Counted from the stretch's first letter, positions 1-9,700 are shown. The stretch is DNA of 64,000 nucleotides from DATBLE01 sp963719325 (GCA_963719325.1 CAVRBW010000007.1:18972-82971), one strand, 5' to 3'. Made by a program: numbers and translations. Notes: generated from the letters alone by a model not told the origin.

Positions 1-216
1 GGCCATCCTCTGGCCCTCGTGGCTGACCACCTCGTCGACGCTGTAGCGGTCGTCGATCGCAGGCTTGATCAGGATCGCTGACTTGCGGGCATAGCCCACT
101 CGACGGAGGCGGCGCATGAGCTCCTCGCTCTTGCCGCTGAACATCGGTCCGCAGATCAGCTCGAGCTGGCCGTGTGGTCGCGCTCCGGCGGCGACGAGTG
201 CGGGGAGGGCGTTCAC
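1..216 (-). CDS. tdk: Thymidine kinase, N-terminal fragment
   Basis: Thymidine kinase phosphorylates thymidine to dTMP in cytoplasmic pyrimidine salvage. About 72 codons are visible, read leftwards from a GTG at 216. The segment GQLELICGPMFSGKSEEL is the family's N-terminal strand plus P-loop (GPMFSGKS), followed by a basic MRRLRR helix and an IKPAIDDRY segment, all typical of type II thymidine kinases. The lasso and zinc-binding parts lie outside the window, so completeness cannot be judged. The GTG start leaves about 16 residues before the conserved strand; no closer in-frame start exists before the P-loop Met, so the exact start is uncertain. It is divergent from the secreted-protein gene at 355. 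Confidence 0.88.
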   Translation of the reverse strand, partial: MNALPALVAAGARPHGQLELICGPMFSGKSEELMRRLRRVGYARKSAILIKPAIDDRYSVDEVVSHEGQRMA

Positions 217-354
217 GCCGAGCGATTCTCGCAGGGGGCCATGACAGACCGTCGGCAGGGATCGGAGCCGTTCGACGGGAAGGTGAACGAATGCTGAAAT
301 CTCGAGCGGCGGGTTCGGCCACCGCGTAGGGTCAGCCCCGTGGAGGGAGGCCGA

Positions 355-771
355 ATGAGACGCGTCGCAGCGATTTCCATCCTCGCCGGCGGGCTCGTTC
401 TCGGCAGCGCCGCCGGGGCGACTTCATCCGTCAGAGCACCCGTTGCGAAGCTGAAGACGGCGAAGTTCGGAAACGTGCTCACCCGCCGGGACGGGCAGGC
501 CGTGTACTACTGGCGCGTCGAGAAGAAGGCCGGGGGGAAGGTGCGCTGCACCGGGAGCTGCGCGGCGGCCTGGCCGCCGCTGCTCGTCAAGTCGGCGGGC
601 GCGGTGCCCAGGCGGGTCGCCGGCATCACCGGCACGTTCGGCGTCGTCCGCCGCCCCGACGGGAAGCTCCAGGTCACCCGGAACAAGCTCCCGCTCTACA
701 CGTACGCCCACGAGGGGCCGAGGCAGGTCCTGTGCGACAACGTCGACGGCTGGTTCGTCGTGCGACTGTAG
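355..771 (+). CDS. Secreted protein of the COG4315 lipoprotein-repeat family
   Basis: A 138-aa exported protein of unknown function. The N-terminus (MRRVAAISILAGGLVLGSA) is a signal peptide without an obvious lipobox. The mature part resembles the secreted-repeat family COG4315: a first unit with the YYWRVEKK and CTGSCAAAWPP segments, and a second ending in LYTYAHEG and DGWFVV. Conserved cysteines at CTGSC and VLCDN could form disulfides. The ATG at 355 is chosen over the GTG at 340 because GGAGGGAG lies at proper distance before it. It stands alone between tdk (divergent) and the cDPG synthetase gene (convergent). The molecular role of the family is not known. Confidence 0.8.
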   Translation: MRRVAAISILAGGLVLGSAAGATSSVRAPVAKLKTAKFGNVLTRRDGQAVYYWRVEKKAGGKVRCTGSCAAAWPPLLVKSAGAVPRRVAGITGTFGVVRRPDGKLQVTRNKLPLYTYAHEGPRQVLCDNVDGWFVVRL

Positions 772-793
772 GCAGGCGTCGCCGAGAGCTGCG

Positions 794-2155
794 TTAGGAG
801 CTCCTGGGCAGGGCGGCGCCTTCGAGCCGGCTCGTGAACTCGGCCAGCACGTCGCGAAGCGTCGGGCTCCCGATCTCCTCGAGGTCGTACGAGACCCGAG
901 TCGACGGCTTCTGGATGTCGATGATCCGCGCCAGGTCGATCGGCGTCCCGACGATCACCGCGTCGCAGTCGACCGCGTTGACGGTCGCCTCCAGGTCCTT
1001 CAGCATCTCGCCGCCGTAGCCTTCTGCCGGCAGCAGGCTCGTCAGGTGCGGATAGAGCTCGAAGGTCTCGACGAGCCGGCCCTTGAGGAAGGGGCGTGGG
1101 TCGACCAGCTCCGCCGCGCCGAACTTCGTGGCCGCGACCACGGCCGCACCGGTCGTCATGTGGCCGTGCGTGACGGTCGGGCCGTCCTCGATCGCCAGCA
1201 CGCGCTTGCCCCGGATCAACGACGGGTCGTCGACCGTGACCGGCGATCTGGCCTCGATCACGGTCGCCCGCGGATTGACCGACTGGACGTTCTTGCGAAC
1301 GATCTCGAGCGCCTCGGGGAGCGCGCTGTCGACCTTGTTGACGACGACGACGTCGGCAAGGCGGAGCGTGACGGCTCCCGGCCAGTAGGTGAGCTCGTGA
1401 CCGGGCCGGAGCGGATCGACGACCGTGATCATCAGGTCGGGGGCGTAGAAGGAGAAGTCGTTGTTGCCGCCGTCCCAGAGGATCACGTCGCAGCCGCCGG
1501 GATCGTCCTCGGCGGCGCGGAGGATCGCCTCGTAGTCGACGCCGCAGTAGATGACGTTCCCGCGTGCGATGTGCGGCTCGAACTCCTCCATCTCCTCGAT
1601 CGTGCAGTTGTGCTTCTCGAGGTCCGAGAGCTCCGCGAACCGCATCACCTTCTGCGCGGCGAGGTCTCCGTACGGCATCGGGTGACGGACGGCGACGACC
1701 CGTAGACCCTGCGCGAGCAAGTGCTCGGCGATCGCTCGCGAGGTCTGGCTCTTGCCGGCACCGGTGCGAGTCGCGCCGACCGCGATCACGGGCTTCGTGC
1801 TCTTCAGCTGCGTGTCGGCCGGGCCGAGAAGCACGTAGGTTGCACCGGCGGCCTGGACGACCGCGCCCAGGTCGAGGACGTGCTGGAAGGAGACGTCGCT
1901 GTACGAGAACGCGCACTCGTCGACCGCCAGCTCGGCGATCACCTTCGGCAGGTCGTCTTCCGAGTAGACCGGGATGCCGTCCGGGTACAGCTCCCCCGCG
2001 AGCACGGCAGGGTAGACCCGCCCGGCGATGTCCGGGATCTGCGTGCCGGCGGTGAAGCCGACCACGTTGTACGCGGGGTTGCCCCGGTAGTACGTGTTGA
2101 AGTTGTGGAAGTCGCGTCCGCCGGACCCGATGATGATCACGTTCCGCCGTTTCAC
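794..2155 (-). CDS. Cyclic 2,3-diphosphoglycerate synthetase-like GTPase/ATPase
   Basis: 453 aa, resembling the cyclic 2,3-diphosphoglycerate synthetase family (COG2403), which closes 2,3-DPG to the cyclic anhydride with ATP; in methanogens cDPG is a thermoprotectant solute. Residues 1-130 form a Rossmann-like domain starting RRNVIIIGSGGRDFHNFN. A P-loop, GATRTGAGKS, lies near residue 130, followed by a P-loop NTPase domain with the downstream motifs WDGGNNDFSF and VVVNKVD (an NKxD-like GTPase signature). Start: GTG at 2155 with AAGGGGG seven bases upstream. It follows argB-argD in the same direction after a 93-bp gap, so co-transcription is possible. In bacteria the activity is inferred from homology only and another acyl-phosphate anhydride or GTPase role is possible. 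Confidence 0.8.
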   Translation of the reverse strand: MKRRNVIIIGSGGRDFHNFNTYYRGNPAYNVVGFTAGTQIPDIAGRVYPAVLAGELYPDGIPVYSEDDLPKVIAELAVDECAFSYSDVSFQHVLDLGAVVQAAGATYVLLGPADTQLKSTKPVIAVGATRTGAGKSQTSRAIAEHLLAQGLRVVAVRHPMPYGDLAAQKVMRFAELSDLEKHNCTIEEMEEFEPHIARGNVIYCGVDYEAILRAAEDDPGGCDVILWDGGNNDFSFYAPDLMITVVDPLRPGHELTYWPGAVTLRLADVVVVNKVDSALPEALEIVRKNVQSVNPRATVIEARSPVTVDDPSLIRGKRVLAIEDGPTVTHGHMTTGAAVVAATKFGAAELVDPRPFLKGRLVETFELYPHLTSLLPAEGYGGEMLKDLEATVNAVDCDAVIVGTPIDLARIIDIQKPSTRVSYDLEEIGSPTLRDVLAEFTSRLEGAALPRSS

Positions 2156-2248
2156 CGGCTAACCCCCTTGGTTGGACGTCTTCCTGGTGAGGATCATGCG
2201 CGAACCGCCGCCGGCAGCTTCTCACTGCGCACGGACGGAGCGGGAGGC

Positions 2249-3355
2249 CTACCCGAGGACGTCCCCGAGGATCGCCAGCGCCTCGTCGACCTCGTCCGCG
2301 GTGACCACGAGCGGCGGGGTGAGCCGAAGGGTCTGCGCGCCGGCGGCGGTCGTCAGCAAGCCGGCGTCGAGGCAGGCGTCGACGACCGGACCGGCCGGGC
2401 GTCCGAGGTCGAGCCCGAGCAGCAGGCCGGCGCCTCGAACCGGGAGCGCCGCCGCGATCTGGGCGCTCCGGTCGCGCACGTTCTGCAGGAGCCGGTCGTC
2501 GACGGCGTCGACGACCGCGCAGGCTGCCGCACAGCACACGGGATTCCCGCCGAAGGTGGAGGCGTGATCGCCGGGCTCGAACCCGCGCTCGACCTCCTCG
2601 GAGACGAGGAGCGCGCCGATCGGCAGACCGTTCGCGAGCCCCTTGGCGAGGGTGACGACGTCCGGTCTGACGCCCGCCTGCTCGAAGCAGAAGAACGAGC
2701 CGGTGCGGCCGATGCCCGTCTGCACCTCGTCGAACGCGAGCAGCGCTCCGAGCTCGTCGGCAAGCAGCCGCGCCGAGCGCAGGAACTCCGCTGTCGCCGG
2801 ATTCACGCCGCCCTCGCCCTGCACGGGCTCCAGCAAGATCATCCCGGTGTCTGGCCGGGCGGCGGCGACGAGCGACTCGTCGTCGTTGAGGCGGGCGAAG
2901 GTGACGCCGGGAGCGAGCGGCTCGAACGGCAGCTTCTTGCCCGGCTGGCCGGTGGCCGAGAGCGCGCCGATCGTGCGGCCGTGGAACGAGCCCTCGAGCG
3001 CGACGACGCCGTGCCTTCCGGTCGCTCTGCGCGCGTACTTCAATGCTGCTTCGTTCGCCTCGGATCCGGAGTTGCAGAAGAACGCGCGGGCCCCGCCGAA
3101 ACGCGCCGAGAGGCGTTCGGCCAGGGCGGCCATCGGCTCGGTCCAGTACAGGTTCGACACGTGCCAGAGCCGCTCGAGCTGGTCCTGCGCAGCGGCGAGC
3201 GGTGCTGGGTGGCAGTGGCCGAGCCCGACCACTGCGATGCCCGCGGCGAAGTCGAGGTAGCGCCGCCCGTCTGCGGCGGTCAGCCGGCAACCCTCGCCGT
3301 CGACGAAGGTCACGTCTGCTCGGGCGTAGACCGGCAGGACGGGGGAAGGGCTCAA
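2249..3355 (-). CDS. argD: Acetylornithine aminotransferase
   Basis: PLP-dependent class III aminotransferase, 368 aa, converting N-acetylglutamate semialdehyde and glutamate to N-acetylornithine in arginine biosynthesis. Visible marks: YLDFAAGIAVVGLGHCHP near the N-terminus, the phosphate-binding NSGSEANEAALKYAR, EGSFHGRT, the aspartate in LLAFDEVQTGIGRTG that contacts the PLP nitrogen, and the Schiff-base lysine in TLAKGLANGLPIGALL. It starts with TTG at 3355, sharing bases with the TGA of argB, which indicates translational coupling. The related succinyl-diaminopimelate or lysine-pathway aminotransferases cannot be excluded by sequence alone, but the argB neighbour favours arginine. Confidence 0.93.
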   Translation of the reverse strand: MSPSPVLPVYARADVTFVDGEGCRLTAADGRRYLDFAAGIAVVGLGHCHPAPLAAAQDQLERLWHVSNLYWTEPMAALAERLSARFGGARAFFCNSGSEANEAALKYARRATGRHGVVALEGSFHGRTIGALSATGQPGKKLPFEPLAPGVTFARLNDDESLVAAARPDTGMILLEPVQGEGGVNPATAEFLRSARLLADELGALLAFDEVQTGIGRTGSFFCFEQAGVRPDVVTLAKGLANGLPIGALLVSEEVERGFEPGDHASTFGGNPVCCAAACAVVDAVDDRLLQNVRDRSAQIAAALPVRGAGLLLGLDLGRPAGPVVDACLDAGLLTTAAGAQTLRLTPPLVVTADEVDEALAILGDVLG

Positions 3356-4020
3356 CGCACGACCTCGGTCTCGCCGATCGCGACTTGCATCCCGAGCCGG
3401 GCGGCGTGCACTGCCGCGCGTAGCTTCGGGACGATTCCCCCCTCCAGACCATCCGAGAGCAGGAGTTCGGCCTCGTCTGCCGCGATCGAGCCGACCACTC
3501 CGCCGTCGACGAGCAGCCCGGGCACGTCCGTGACGAACAGGAGCCGATCGGCTCCGAGGCCGGCCGCCAGGGCGACCGCGGTCTCGTCGGCGTTCACGTT
3601 CAGCGGGCCCCGTGCAAGCGGCGCGACGACCGGAATGCGGCCCTCGGCAAAGGCACGTTCGATCGCCTCGGGTCGGCTCGGGCGCGGATTGCCGACGAGA
3701 CCGAGCTCGGAAACCTGCTCCGCCTCGACGCCGATCTCGTCTCCCATCAAACCGACCGCAGCAGGACCGATCGCAGCGCAGAGCGCGGCGTTCACCTCGG
3801 CGAGCGCCTCACGGACGACCTCGAGCGCTGCGGGAGTGGTGATGCGCCGTCCCTCCGCGAACTCGACCGCGAGCCCGCGGCGCGTCATCTCGGCGGAGAT
3901 CTGCGGGCCGCCGCCGTGGACGACGCAAACCTCGCAGCCCGTCTCCTGGAGGGACAACGCGTGGGCGGCCGCGTCCTCGGCGACTGCCCCGCCGACCTTG
4001 AGGACGACCCGGCCTTTCAC
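3352..4020 (-). CDS. argB: Acetylglutamate kinase (short form)
   Basis: Amino-acid kinase that phosphorylates N-acetylglutamate, step two of arginine biosynthesis. The chosen GTG at 4020 gives about 222 aa beginning VKGRVVLKVGG; an in-frame GTG at 4038 would add six residues. Neither has a clear Shine-Dalgarno sequence. Motifs: VLKVGGA for ATP phosphates, VVHGGGPQI for acetylglutamate, NVNADETAVALA and LFVTDVPGLL. It is shorter than the usual 250-300 aa: the extra N-terminal helix is absent and the loops are trimmed. An N-terminal extension would be needed for arginine-inhibited hexamers, so this enzyme may be a feedback-insensitive dimer (inference). It overlaps argD. LysW-dependent kinases are the main alternative identity. 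Confidence 0.88.
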   Translation of the reverse strand: MKGRVVLKVGGAVAEDAAAHALSLQETGCEVCVVHGGGPQISAEMTRRGLAVEFAEGRRITTPAALEVVREALAEVNAALCAAIGPAAVGLMGDEIGVEAEQVSELGLVGNPRPSRPEAIERAFAEGRIPVVAPLARGPLNVNADETAVALAAGLGADRLLFVTDVPGLLVDGGVVGSIAADEAELLLSDGLEGGIVPKLRAAVHAARLGMQVAIGETEVVR

Positions 4021-4038
4021 TTCAGAGAAAAGGTACAC

Positions 4039-4401
4039 CGAGCCGGTGGCGCTTTCATCCACCGTCCCCGCTGGCTTTCCGACTGGGCCTTGCGGCCTTC
4101 CCCGTACGACCTTCGGAGACGACTTCGACTTACTCGCGCTCCGTACTCGGTGCCCCGCCAACCTATGAGGTTTCTCGGGACCGCGCAAGACCCGGGCAGG
4201 GCGGAAATCCGCAAAGAGCGGAAACTTCCTTTTCGCGCCCACTCACGTACGGAGCCGCGGCTCCGAGCGGGCCGGCGTCTCGGCCGACTGCTACGGTGTG
4301 TCCACGGATGGCAACGGCCGTCCCGTGAGATAGAGCTTCTCGTTCCTCCTTCGGGCGTTCCGAGTCGGTCATCTCGAACCCCAAGCAAGGAGTCGAACAA
4401 C
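4039..4401. other. Gene-free spacer, long leader of the helicase gene
   Basis: About 360 bp separate argB and the divergent DEAD-box gene. No convincing coding sequence is visible. It contains a perfect 16-bp palindrome (4250-4265, CGGAGCCGCGGCTCCG) and a small hairpin around 4202-4221 (TCCGC paired with GCGGA). A long structured leader is common in front of cold-induced RNA helicase genes, but nothing here proves such regulation. Confidence 0.4.
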
Positions 4402-5574
4402 ATGTCCAAGCAGTCCTTCCGCGCACTCGGCGTCAGCGACGAGGTCGCACGCGTGCTCGAGCAGCGCGGCATCGTCAACCCCTTTCCGATCCAGGAGCTC
4501 GTCTTGCCGGACGCGCTCGCCGGTCTCGACGTTTTCGCGAAGGCACCGACCGGGTCGGGCAAGACCTTCGCGTTCGGCCTGCCGATCGTCGAGCGCGCCA
4601 CCGTCGAGGACGGGGCGCCCTCCGTGCTCGTGCTCGTCCCGACGAGGGAGCTCGCCTCCCAGGTCGCAGGTGAGCTCGCGTTGCTCGCCAAGTCCAAGCA
4701 CCTACGCGTCGCAGCCGTCTACGGCGGTGCGTCGATGTCCGGTCAGGCGAAAGCGGCACGCGGCGCCCACGTGCTGATCGCTACGCCGGGCCGCCTGCAG
4801 GACTTCGTCGAGCGCCGGGTGATCAACCTCGACCGAATCCGGATCCTCGTGCTCGACGAGGCCGATCGCATGCTCGACATGGGCTTCAAGCCCCAGGTCG
4901 ACCGGCTCGTCCGGCGGATGCCGCTCGAGCGGCAGACGATGCTCTTCTCGGCCACGCTCGACGGAGCGGTCGGCGAGCTGGCGCGGGCGTACACGACCGG
5001 TGCGTCCCGCTTCGAGGCCCACCCGCCGGAGGACGTCGAGCAGGGAGAGGTCGCCCACACCTTCGTCGCGGTGACCGCGGACGGGAAGCTCGACCGCCTG
5101 ATCGCAGAGCTCGAAAAGGAGCGCGGCCTTGCACTCGTCTTCGTTCGGACGAAACGGGGCGCCGACCGGCTCGCCCGCAAGCTGCATCTCCGGGACGTCC
5201 CGACGGTCGCGCTCCACGGCGACCTGTCGCAGGGACAGCGCGAGCGCGCACTGGGGCGCTTCCGCTCCGGGGCCGTGCGAACGCTCGTCGCCACCGACGT
5301 CGCCGCCCGCGGGCTCGACCTGACCGACATCACGCATGTGATCAACTTCGATCCGCCCGAGGACGACAAGGGGTACGTCCATCGCGTCGGCCGGACCGGC
5401 CGGGCCGGCCGTGGCGGCACGGGGATCACCTTCGTCCTTCCCGAGCAGCAGGCCGACGTGGGTCGCGTCGCGGCTCGGCTCGGTCACGGCGACCAGTTCG
5501 CCCGTGAGGGCATGCGCGCGGGTCCGGCGAAGCGCGTCTACACGAGCCGGCGGGGTCGACGATCCCGCTGGTAG
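4402..5574 (+). CDS. DEAD-box ATP-dependent RNA helicase
   Basis: A 390-aa minimal-core DEAD-box helicase that unwinds short RNA duplexes with ATP. Motifs in order: Q motif F-PIQELVLP, motif I APTGSGKT, Ia PTRELASQV, GG, Ib TPGRLQDF, II LDEADRML, III FSAT, IV ALVFVRT, V ATDVAARGLD and VI HRVGRTGRAGR. There is no RNA-binding C-terminal extension; the tail is only a short basic stretch. Start: ATG at 4402 with AAGGAG twelve bases upstream; longer upstream reading is not supported by codon pattern. It is monocistronic, with a hairpin terminator shared with the convergent MOSC gene. RhlE-type is likely, but the subfamily is not certain. Confidence 0.95.
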   Translation: MSKQSFRALGVSDEVARVLEQRGIVNPFPIQELVLPDALAGLDVFAKAPTGSGKTFAFGLPIVERATVEDGAPSVLVLVPTRELASQVAGELALLAKSKHLRVAAVYGGASMSGQAKAARGAHVLIATPGRLQDFVERRVINLDRIRILVLDEADRMLDMGFKPQVDRLVRRMPLERQTMLFSATLDGAVGELARAYTTGASRFEAHPPEDVEQGEVAHTFVAVTADGKLDRLIAELEKERGLALVFVRTKRGADRLARKLHLRDVPTVALHGDLSQGQRERALGRFRSGAVRTLVATDVAARGLDLTDITHVINFDPPEDDKGYVHRVGRTGRAGRGGTGITFVLPEQQADVGRVAARLGHGDQFAREGMRAGPAKRVYTSRRGRRSRW

Positions 5575-5582
5575 CAGCGACC

Positions 5583-5606
5583 GCGCGGCGGTTTGAGCCG
5601 CTGCGC
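5583..5606. terminator. Hairpin between convergent helicase and MOSC genes
   Basis: GCGCGGCGG (5583-5591) pairs with CCGCTGCGC (5598-5606) with one mismatch and a six-base loop. It lies in the 38-bp gap between two converging genes and could serve both. There is no clear U tract on either side. Confidence 0.5.
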
Positions 5607-5612
5607 TAGTTC

Positions 5613-6389
5613 TTAGCCCTCGAGCTCGATTCGATCGCCGAGGCGGACGCGGCCCGGCTGGGCGACCTCGGCCCAGACGCCGAACGGCAGTGGCTCGGTC
5701 GTCTCGACGCCGTCGCGGTACTCGGCGATCACGTCCAGCGTGGCAAGGGTCCGCTCGCCCGTATCGGGGTCGCGGCTGGTGACGACGCAGCGGCCGACAT
5801 TGCCGCGAACGAGCGCTACCGCCTCGCCGATGCGGACGCGCCTGCCGAGCCAGGCGTCCTCCTCGTGGGCCTCCACGCCTTCGACGCCGAACAGCATTCG
5901 GAACCGGCGCGGATCGACCGGCACGTCGATGCCCGCCGCCGATCGAAGTGCCTCGAGAGAGGCGGTCGAGAGCAGGCTGACCGCTCCGCGGCCGCGGTCG
6001 AGGCCTGCTCCCGGCTGGTCGGCCTGGACGAGCCGAAGGTCACGGCCCACGAAGTCCGACAGTGCCTCGCCCCAGGGACCGACGACGACCTGCCCCTGGA
6101 CTTCACGGCCGTAGAAAAGGGTCGTTACGCGCTCGCCGAGCTCGACCGGGCCGGCGACCGCGGCGCCGCCGGGAAAGCGCAGCTCGAGCATGTTCTCAGC
6201 CTCGTCCCACTGTGCCGCGACCCGGATCAGGGGTGCGAGTTGCTTCGCGTTCAGCAGCCGGCCGTCGTCTCCGATCAGGTGGAAGCGCCGGTTCTCGCGG
6301 ACGCCGGTCGGCTCGAGCAGCACCTCCTCGCGGTGGGTCACCGCCAGGCCCTTGACGGGGGCAACCGAGATCCAGGCGACGCGTGCCAC
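5613..6389 (-). CDS. MOSC domain protein, YcbX/mARC-like
   Basis: 258 aa. It has an N-terminal beta-barrel domain (ARVAWISVAPVKGLAV, then RRFHLIGDDGRLL) and a C-terminal MOSC domain. The candidate molybdenum-cofactor ligand is the cysteine in GNVGRCVVTSRDPDTGER, matching the C-x-T-x-DPxTG pattern of YcbX and mitochondrial amidoxime-reducing proteins. Such proteins reduce N-hydroxylated compounds using Moco and an external electron donor. Unlike YcbX there is no fused ferredoxin domain. The start at GTG 6389 is chosen because conservation begins there; in-frame sequence upstream looks non-coding. It is monocistronic and convergent with the helicase gene. Substrate is unknown. Confidence 0.85.
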   Translation of the reverse strand: MARVAWISVAPVKGLAVTHREEVLLEPTGVRENRRFHLIGDDGRLLNAKQLAPLIRVAAQWDEAENMLELRFPGGAAVAGPVELGERVTTLFYGREVQGQVVVGPWGEALSDFVGRDLRLVQADQPGAGLDRGRGAVSLLSTASLEALRSAAGIDVPVDPRRFRMLFGVEGVEAHEEDAWLGRRVRIGEAVALVRGNVGRCVVTSRDPDTGERTLATLDVIAEYRDGVETTEPLPFGVWAEVAQPGRVRLGDRIELEG

Positions 6390-6452
6390 GGTTCCAGTCT
6401 GGCATCCGGGGATAGACTCACCTAATCGCAACGAGGCCCAAGGAGGTCGGCC

Positions 6453-6596
6453 ATGATGCGGATGAAGGTCCGGCGGAACGCAGAGAAGAACCACCGGGCG
6501 CGGCGGGCGATGATCGCCGTCGGCGCCCTGGGAGCTGCCGCCGAGGGTGTCAGACGCTTTCGGCACAGGCGCCACGTAGAGCACCCGGAGCACTGA
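6453..6596 (+). CDS. Small basic protein with a strong ribosome site
   Basis: A 47-aa ORF beginning MMRMKVRRNAEKNHRAR and ending in a His/Arg-rich tail (RRFRHRRHVEHPEH), with a short Ala/Gly-rich hydrophobic stretch (MIAVGALGAAAEGV) between. AAGGAGG lies at ideal distance before the ATG at 6453 and a stable hairpin follows the stop, which together support a real gene despite its size. No family is recognised. It could be a nucleic-acid-binding or membrane-associated microprotein. Confidence 0.6.
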   Translation: MMRMKVRRNAEKNHRARRAMIAVGALGAAAEGVRRFRHRRHVEHPEH

Positions 6597-6603
6597 ACGC
6601 GAC

Positions 6604-6632
6604 GGGGGACGGTCCGGGACGGGCCGTCCCCC
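6604..6632 (+). terminator. GC-rich terminator hairpin
   Basis: GGGGGACGG (6604-6612) pairs perfectly with CCGTCCCCC (6624-6632) around an 11-base loop, eight bases after the stop of the small gene. Only a weak T-containing tail follows (TCGTGT). Confidence 0.6.
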
Positions 6633-6788
6633 TCGTGTCCACTCGCCTGCTGAGCGCAGGAACGAAGCCGTCGTCACTCGCTAGTATCAGCCGGCGGAGA
6701 CATCGCCCAGACCGAGCCTCCGACTGGAGTGGAGAGGAACCAGGCGCTGATTCCCTCAGGAAGGCGGCATTTGCGTGGCCGCTGAGCC

Positions 6789-9700
6789 GTGATGGCGCGC
6801 GCGCGGACGGCCAGGATGCCCTCGGCCAAGATCCTCCCACCGACCGCCCCGGCGATCCTTCTCCGTCGCGGGCAGCTCGAGCAGCGACTCGGAGAAGCAC
6901 TGCAACGCCGGATGACGACGGTCGTCGCCGACGCGGGATTCGGAAAGTCGTCCCTCCTCTCGACCTGGTCGGGTGCTGTGCATTCCGCGTGGTACAGCGC
7001 GACGCAGGACGATCGTTCCCTCGACACACTCGCGCGGGGGCTCGTGGACGCGCTGCGTCTCCGCGTGCCCGGTCTCCCGGCCGATCTTCGGGCTGCCCTC
7101 GCCGGGTCGCGCGGGCCCGACGCGAGCGCCGGCGAGCCCGAGCGAGCCAAGGCGTGCGCGGCTCAGATCTGCCGGGCGCTGGAGGAGCACCTGCGCCGGG
7201 ACCTGGTGCTCGTCCTCGACGACGTGCACGAGCTCTCGGACGGGGCGGGCGCGGTCCGGCTCGTGGACTCGATCTGCCGCGAGGCCCCGGCGACCCTCCA
7301 TCTGGTTCTCTCGTCGCGCGTGGAGCCACCGTTCCAGATCGACCGGCTGCGGGGGCAGGGTCAGGTCCTCGAGCTCGGCGGCTCCGACCTTGCGTTCAGC
7401 GTCGCCGAGACCGCCGAGCTCCTCGCCGAGCTCCTGGGAGGCGAGGAGGCCGAGACGGCAGAGCAGGTGCACCGGGCGACCGGCGGCTGGCCGGCGGGCG
7501 TCAGGCTGGCTGCCGAGTCGCTCCGGGAGGTTCCCGTATCCGAGCGGGAGGCGGTGCTCGATCGCATCCGTCAGCCGGGTGGGCCTCTGTTCGCCTACCT
7601 CGCGGCGGAGGTCTTCGCGCACGAGGCGCCCGAGGTCAGACAGCTGGTCAGCATGGTCGGCCCGCTGGAGCGCTTCACCGCCGAACTCTGTGAGGCGCTC
7701 GGCATCGAGGGAGCCGACGAGATCCTTCGCTCGCTCGCGCGCCGCGGGCTCTTCGTCGAGGTATACGGAGACTCGGCCGGGTGGTACTCGCTCGGCGCGC
7801 CCGTTCGAGACTTCGCGCTCGCCCACCTCGCGCTCGGAGACGCACGGCTTCGCCAGCTGCATCGGCGGGCCGCGCGCTGGCTCGAGGAGCGCGGGCACCT
7901 GGAGGAGGCGCTGAGGTCGCTCGCGGCGATCGGCGACCACCCCAAGATCGCGCGGCTGCTGCTCGAGCACGGAACCGCACTGCTCTCGCGAGGGGCGGCC
8001 GAGTCGGTTGTCGCCGCGGTTGGGCTGCTGCCGTCGGAGCTCCGAGAGCAGCACGTCGAGCAGCTGCTGGGAGAAGCGCTCCAGGTCCAGGGCGACTGGG
8101 ACGGCGCCCTGCGGAGCTTCGAGCTGGCGGCGAACGGCGCCGAGCCGCTCCCGCCGGGCCTCGCTTGGAGGATGGCGCTCATCCACCAGCTACGCGGACG
8201 GCTGGACGAGGCGTTCGAGGTCTACGGCCGCGCCGCGATCGAGGGCGACGGCTCGCGCGACGCTGCGCTGCTCCTCGCCTGGCGGGCGAGCGGACACTGG
8301 CTGCGCGGAGCGGCGCACGAGTCCGGCGTGGACGCCCGGCGGGCGTTCGAGCTCGCCTCGGCCGCAGCCGACCCGCAGGCCCTCGCCGCTGCTCACACCG
8401 TCCTCGCGATGGTCGCAGCGCTGAGCGGCGACCGCAGTGCGAACGACGCGCACTACCTTCGCGCGCTCGACTACGCGGAGCAAGCCGGCGACGTGCTGCA
8501 GCTGATCCGGATTCGCGCCAACCGCGGATCGCGCCACCTCGAAGAGGGAGCCTTCGAGGAGGCGATCAGCGAGCTCGACATCGCGCTTCGCCTGGCCGAC
8601 CTGACCGGCTTCGCGTCGTTCAAGGCGCTCGCGCTCACGAATCGCGGCGACGCACGCCGGCGTCTGGGGCAGCTCGAGGAGGCGGTGGCCGATCTCGAGC
8701 AGGCGCGCGACGTGTACCAGCGTCTGGGCTCACGGATGATCGCGTATCCCCTGCGGAACCTGGGCGAGGTGTACCGCGAGCGCGGCGATACCGCCCTGGC
8801 GCGCGCCGCGTTCGAGGAGGCGATCGCGCAGTCGGAGGCTGCCGGCGACCTCCAGGGGCTCGGCCCGGCGCTGGCCGGGCTCGCTCGACTTCTCGCCGTC
8901 GACGAGCAAGAGGCCGCCGGGCAGCTTGCCCGGCGTGCGTGCGAGCTCGAGTACGGGATGGCCGAGGTGCAGGCCCTGCTCGCCGACGGCTGGGTTGCGC
9001 TGGCCTGCGGCGACCGTGAGCGCGCAGCCCAACGCGGGTTCGACGCGGGCGCCGCCGCACGGAGTCGGCGCGATCTGGCCGGGCTTGCCGAGTCGCTCGA
9101 GCTGCGCGTGCTCGCCGCGCCGGAGCCGGTCGCGGAGCTCCGGTGGCTCGAGGAGGCCGCCGGTCTCTGGCGTGAGCTGCGCAGCCGGATCCGCGAGACG
9201 CATGTCGAGCTGCTCACGGCGCTCCTGACGCGTGACGACGACCGTGCACGGTCCGCCGACGAGCGCCTCGTCGCGCTCGGCGCACGCGGCTACCGAGCGC
9301 AGCTGTCCCGGCTGCTGCCACCGGCCTCCGCGCAGCCGCTGCTCGTCCAGACGCTCGGCCGTTTCCGCGTTCTCCGCGACGGCGTCCCGATCTCGCTCGA
9401 TGCCTGGCAATCGCGGAAGGCGCGAGACCTGCTGAAGATCCTCGTCACCCGCCGTGGCCGCCCGGCACCGCGCGACGTCCTGATGGAGGCGCTCTGGCCC
9501 GGGCAGCCCGCCGGGCCTCTCGGCAGCCGGCTCTCCGTGCTCCTCAGCACCGTGCGTTCGGTGCTCGACCCCGGAAAGCGCGTCGATCCGGATCACTTCG
9601 TCGCCGCCGACCCCGCCGCTGTGTGGCTCCGGGCCGAGAACGTGCCGGTCGACGTCGAGCGCTTTCTTGCGCTGGCTGCCGACGGCCTGGCCCAGACCAA

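Noticed and set aside
696..3452. Very long open frame of 918 codons on the minus strand
   Set aside because: It is an Arg-rich shadow of the cDPG synthetase and argD genes in another frame, common at this GC content; no domain is recognisable.
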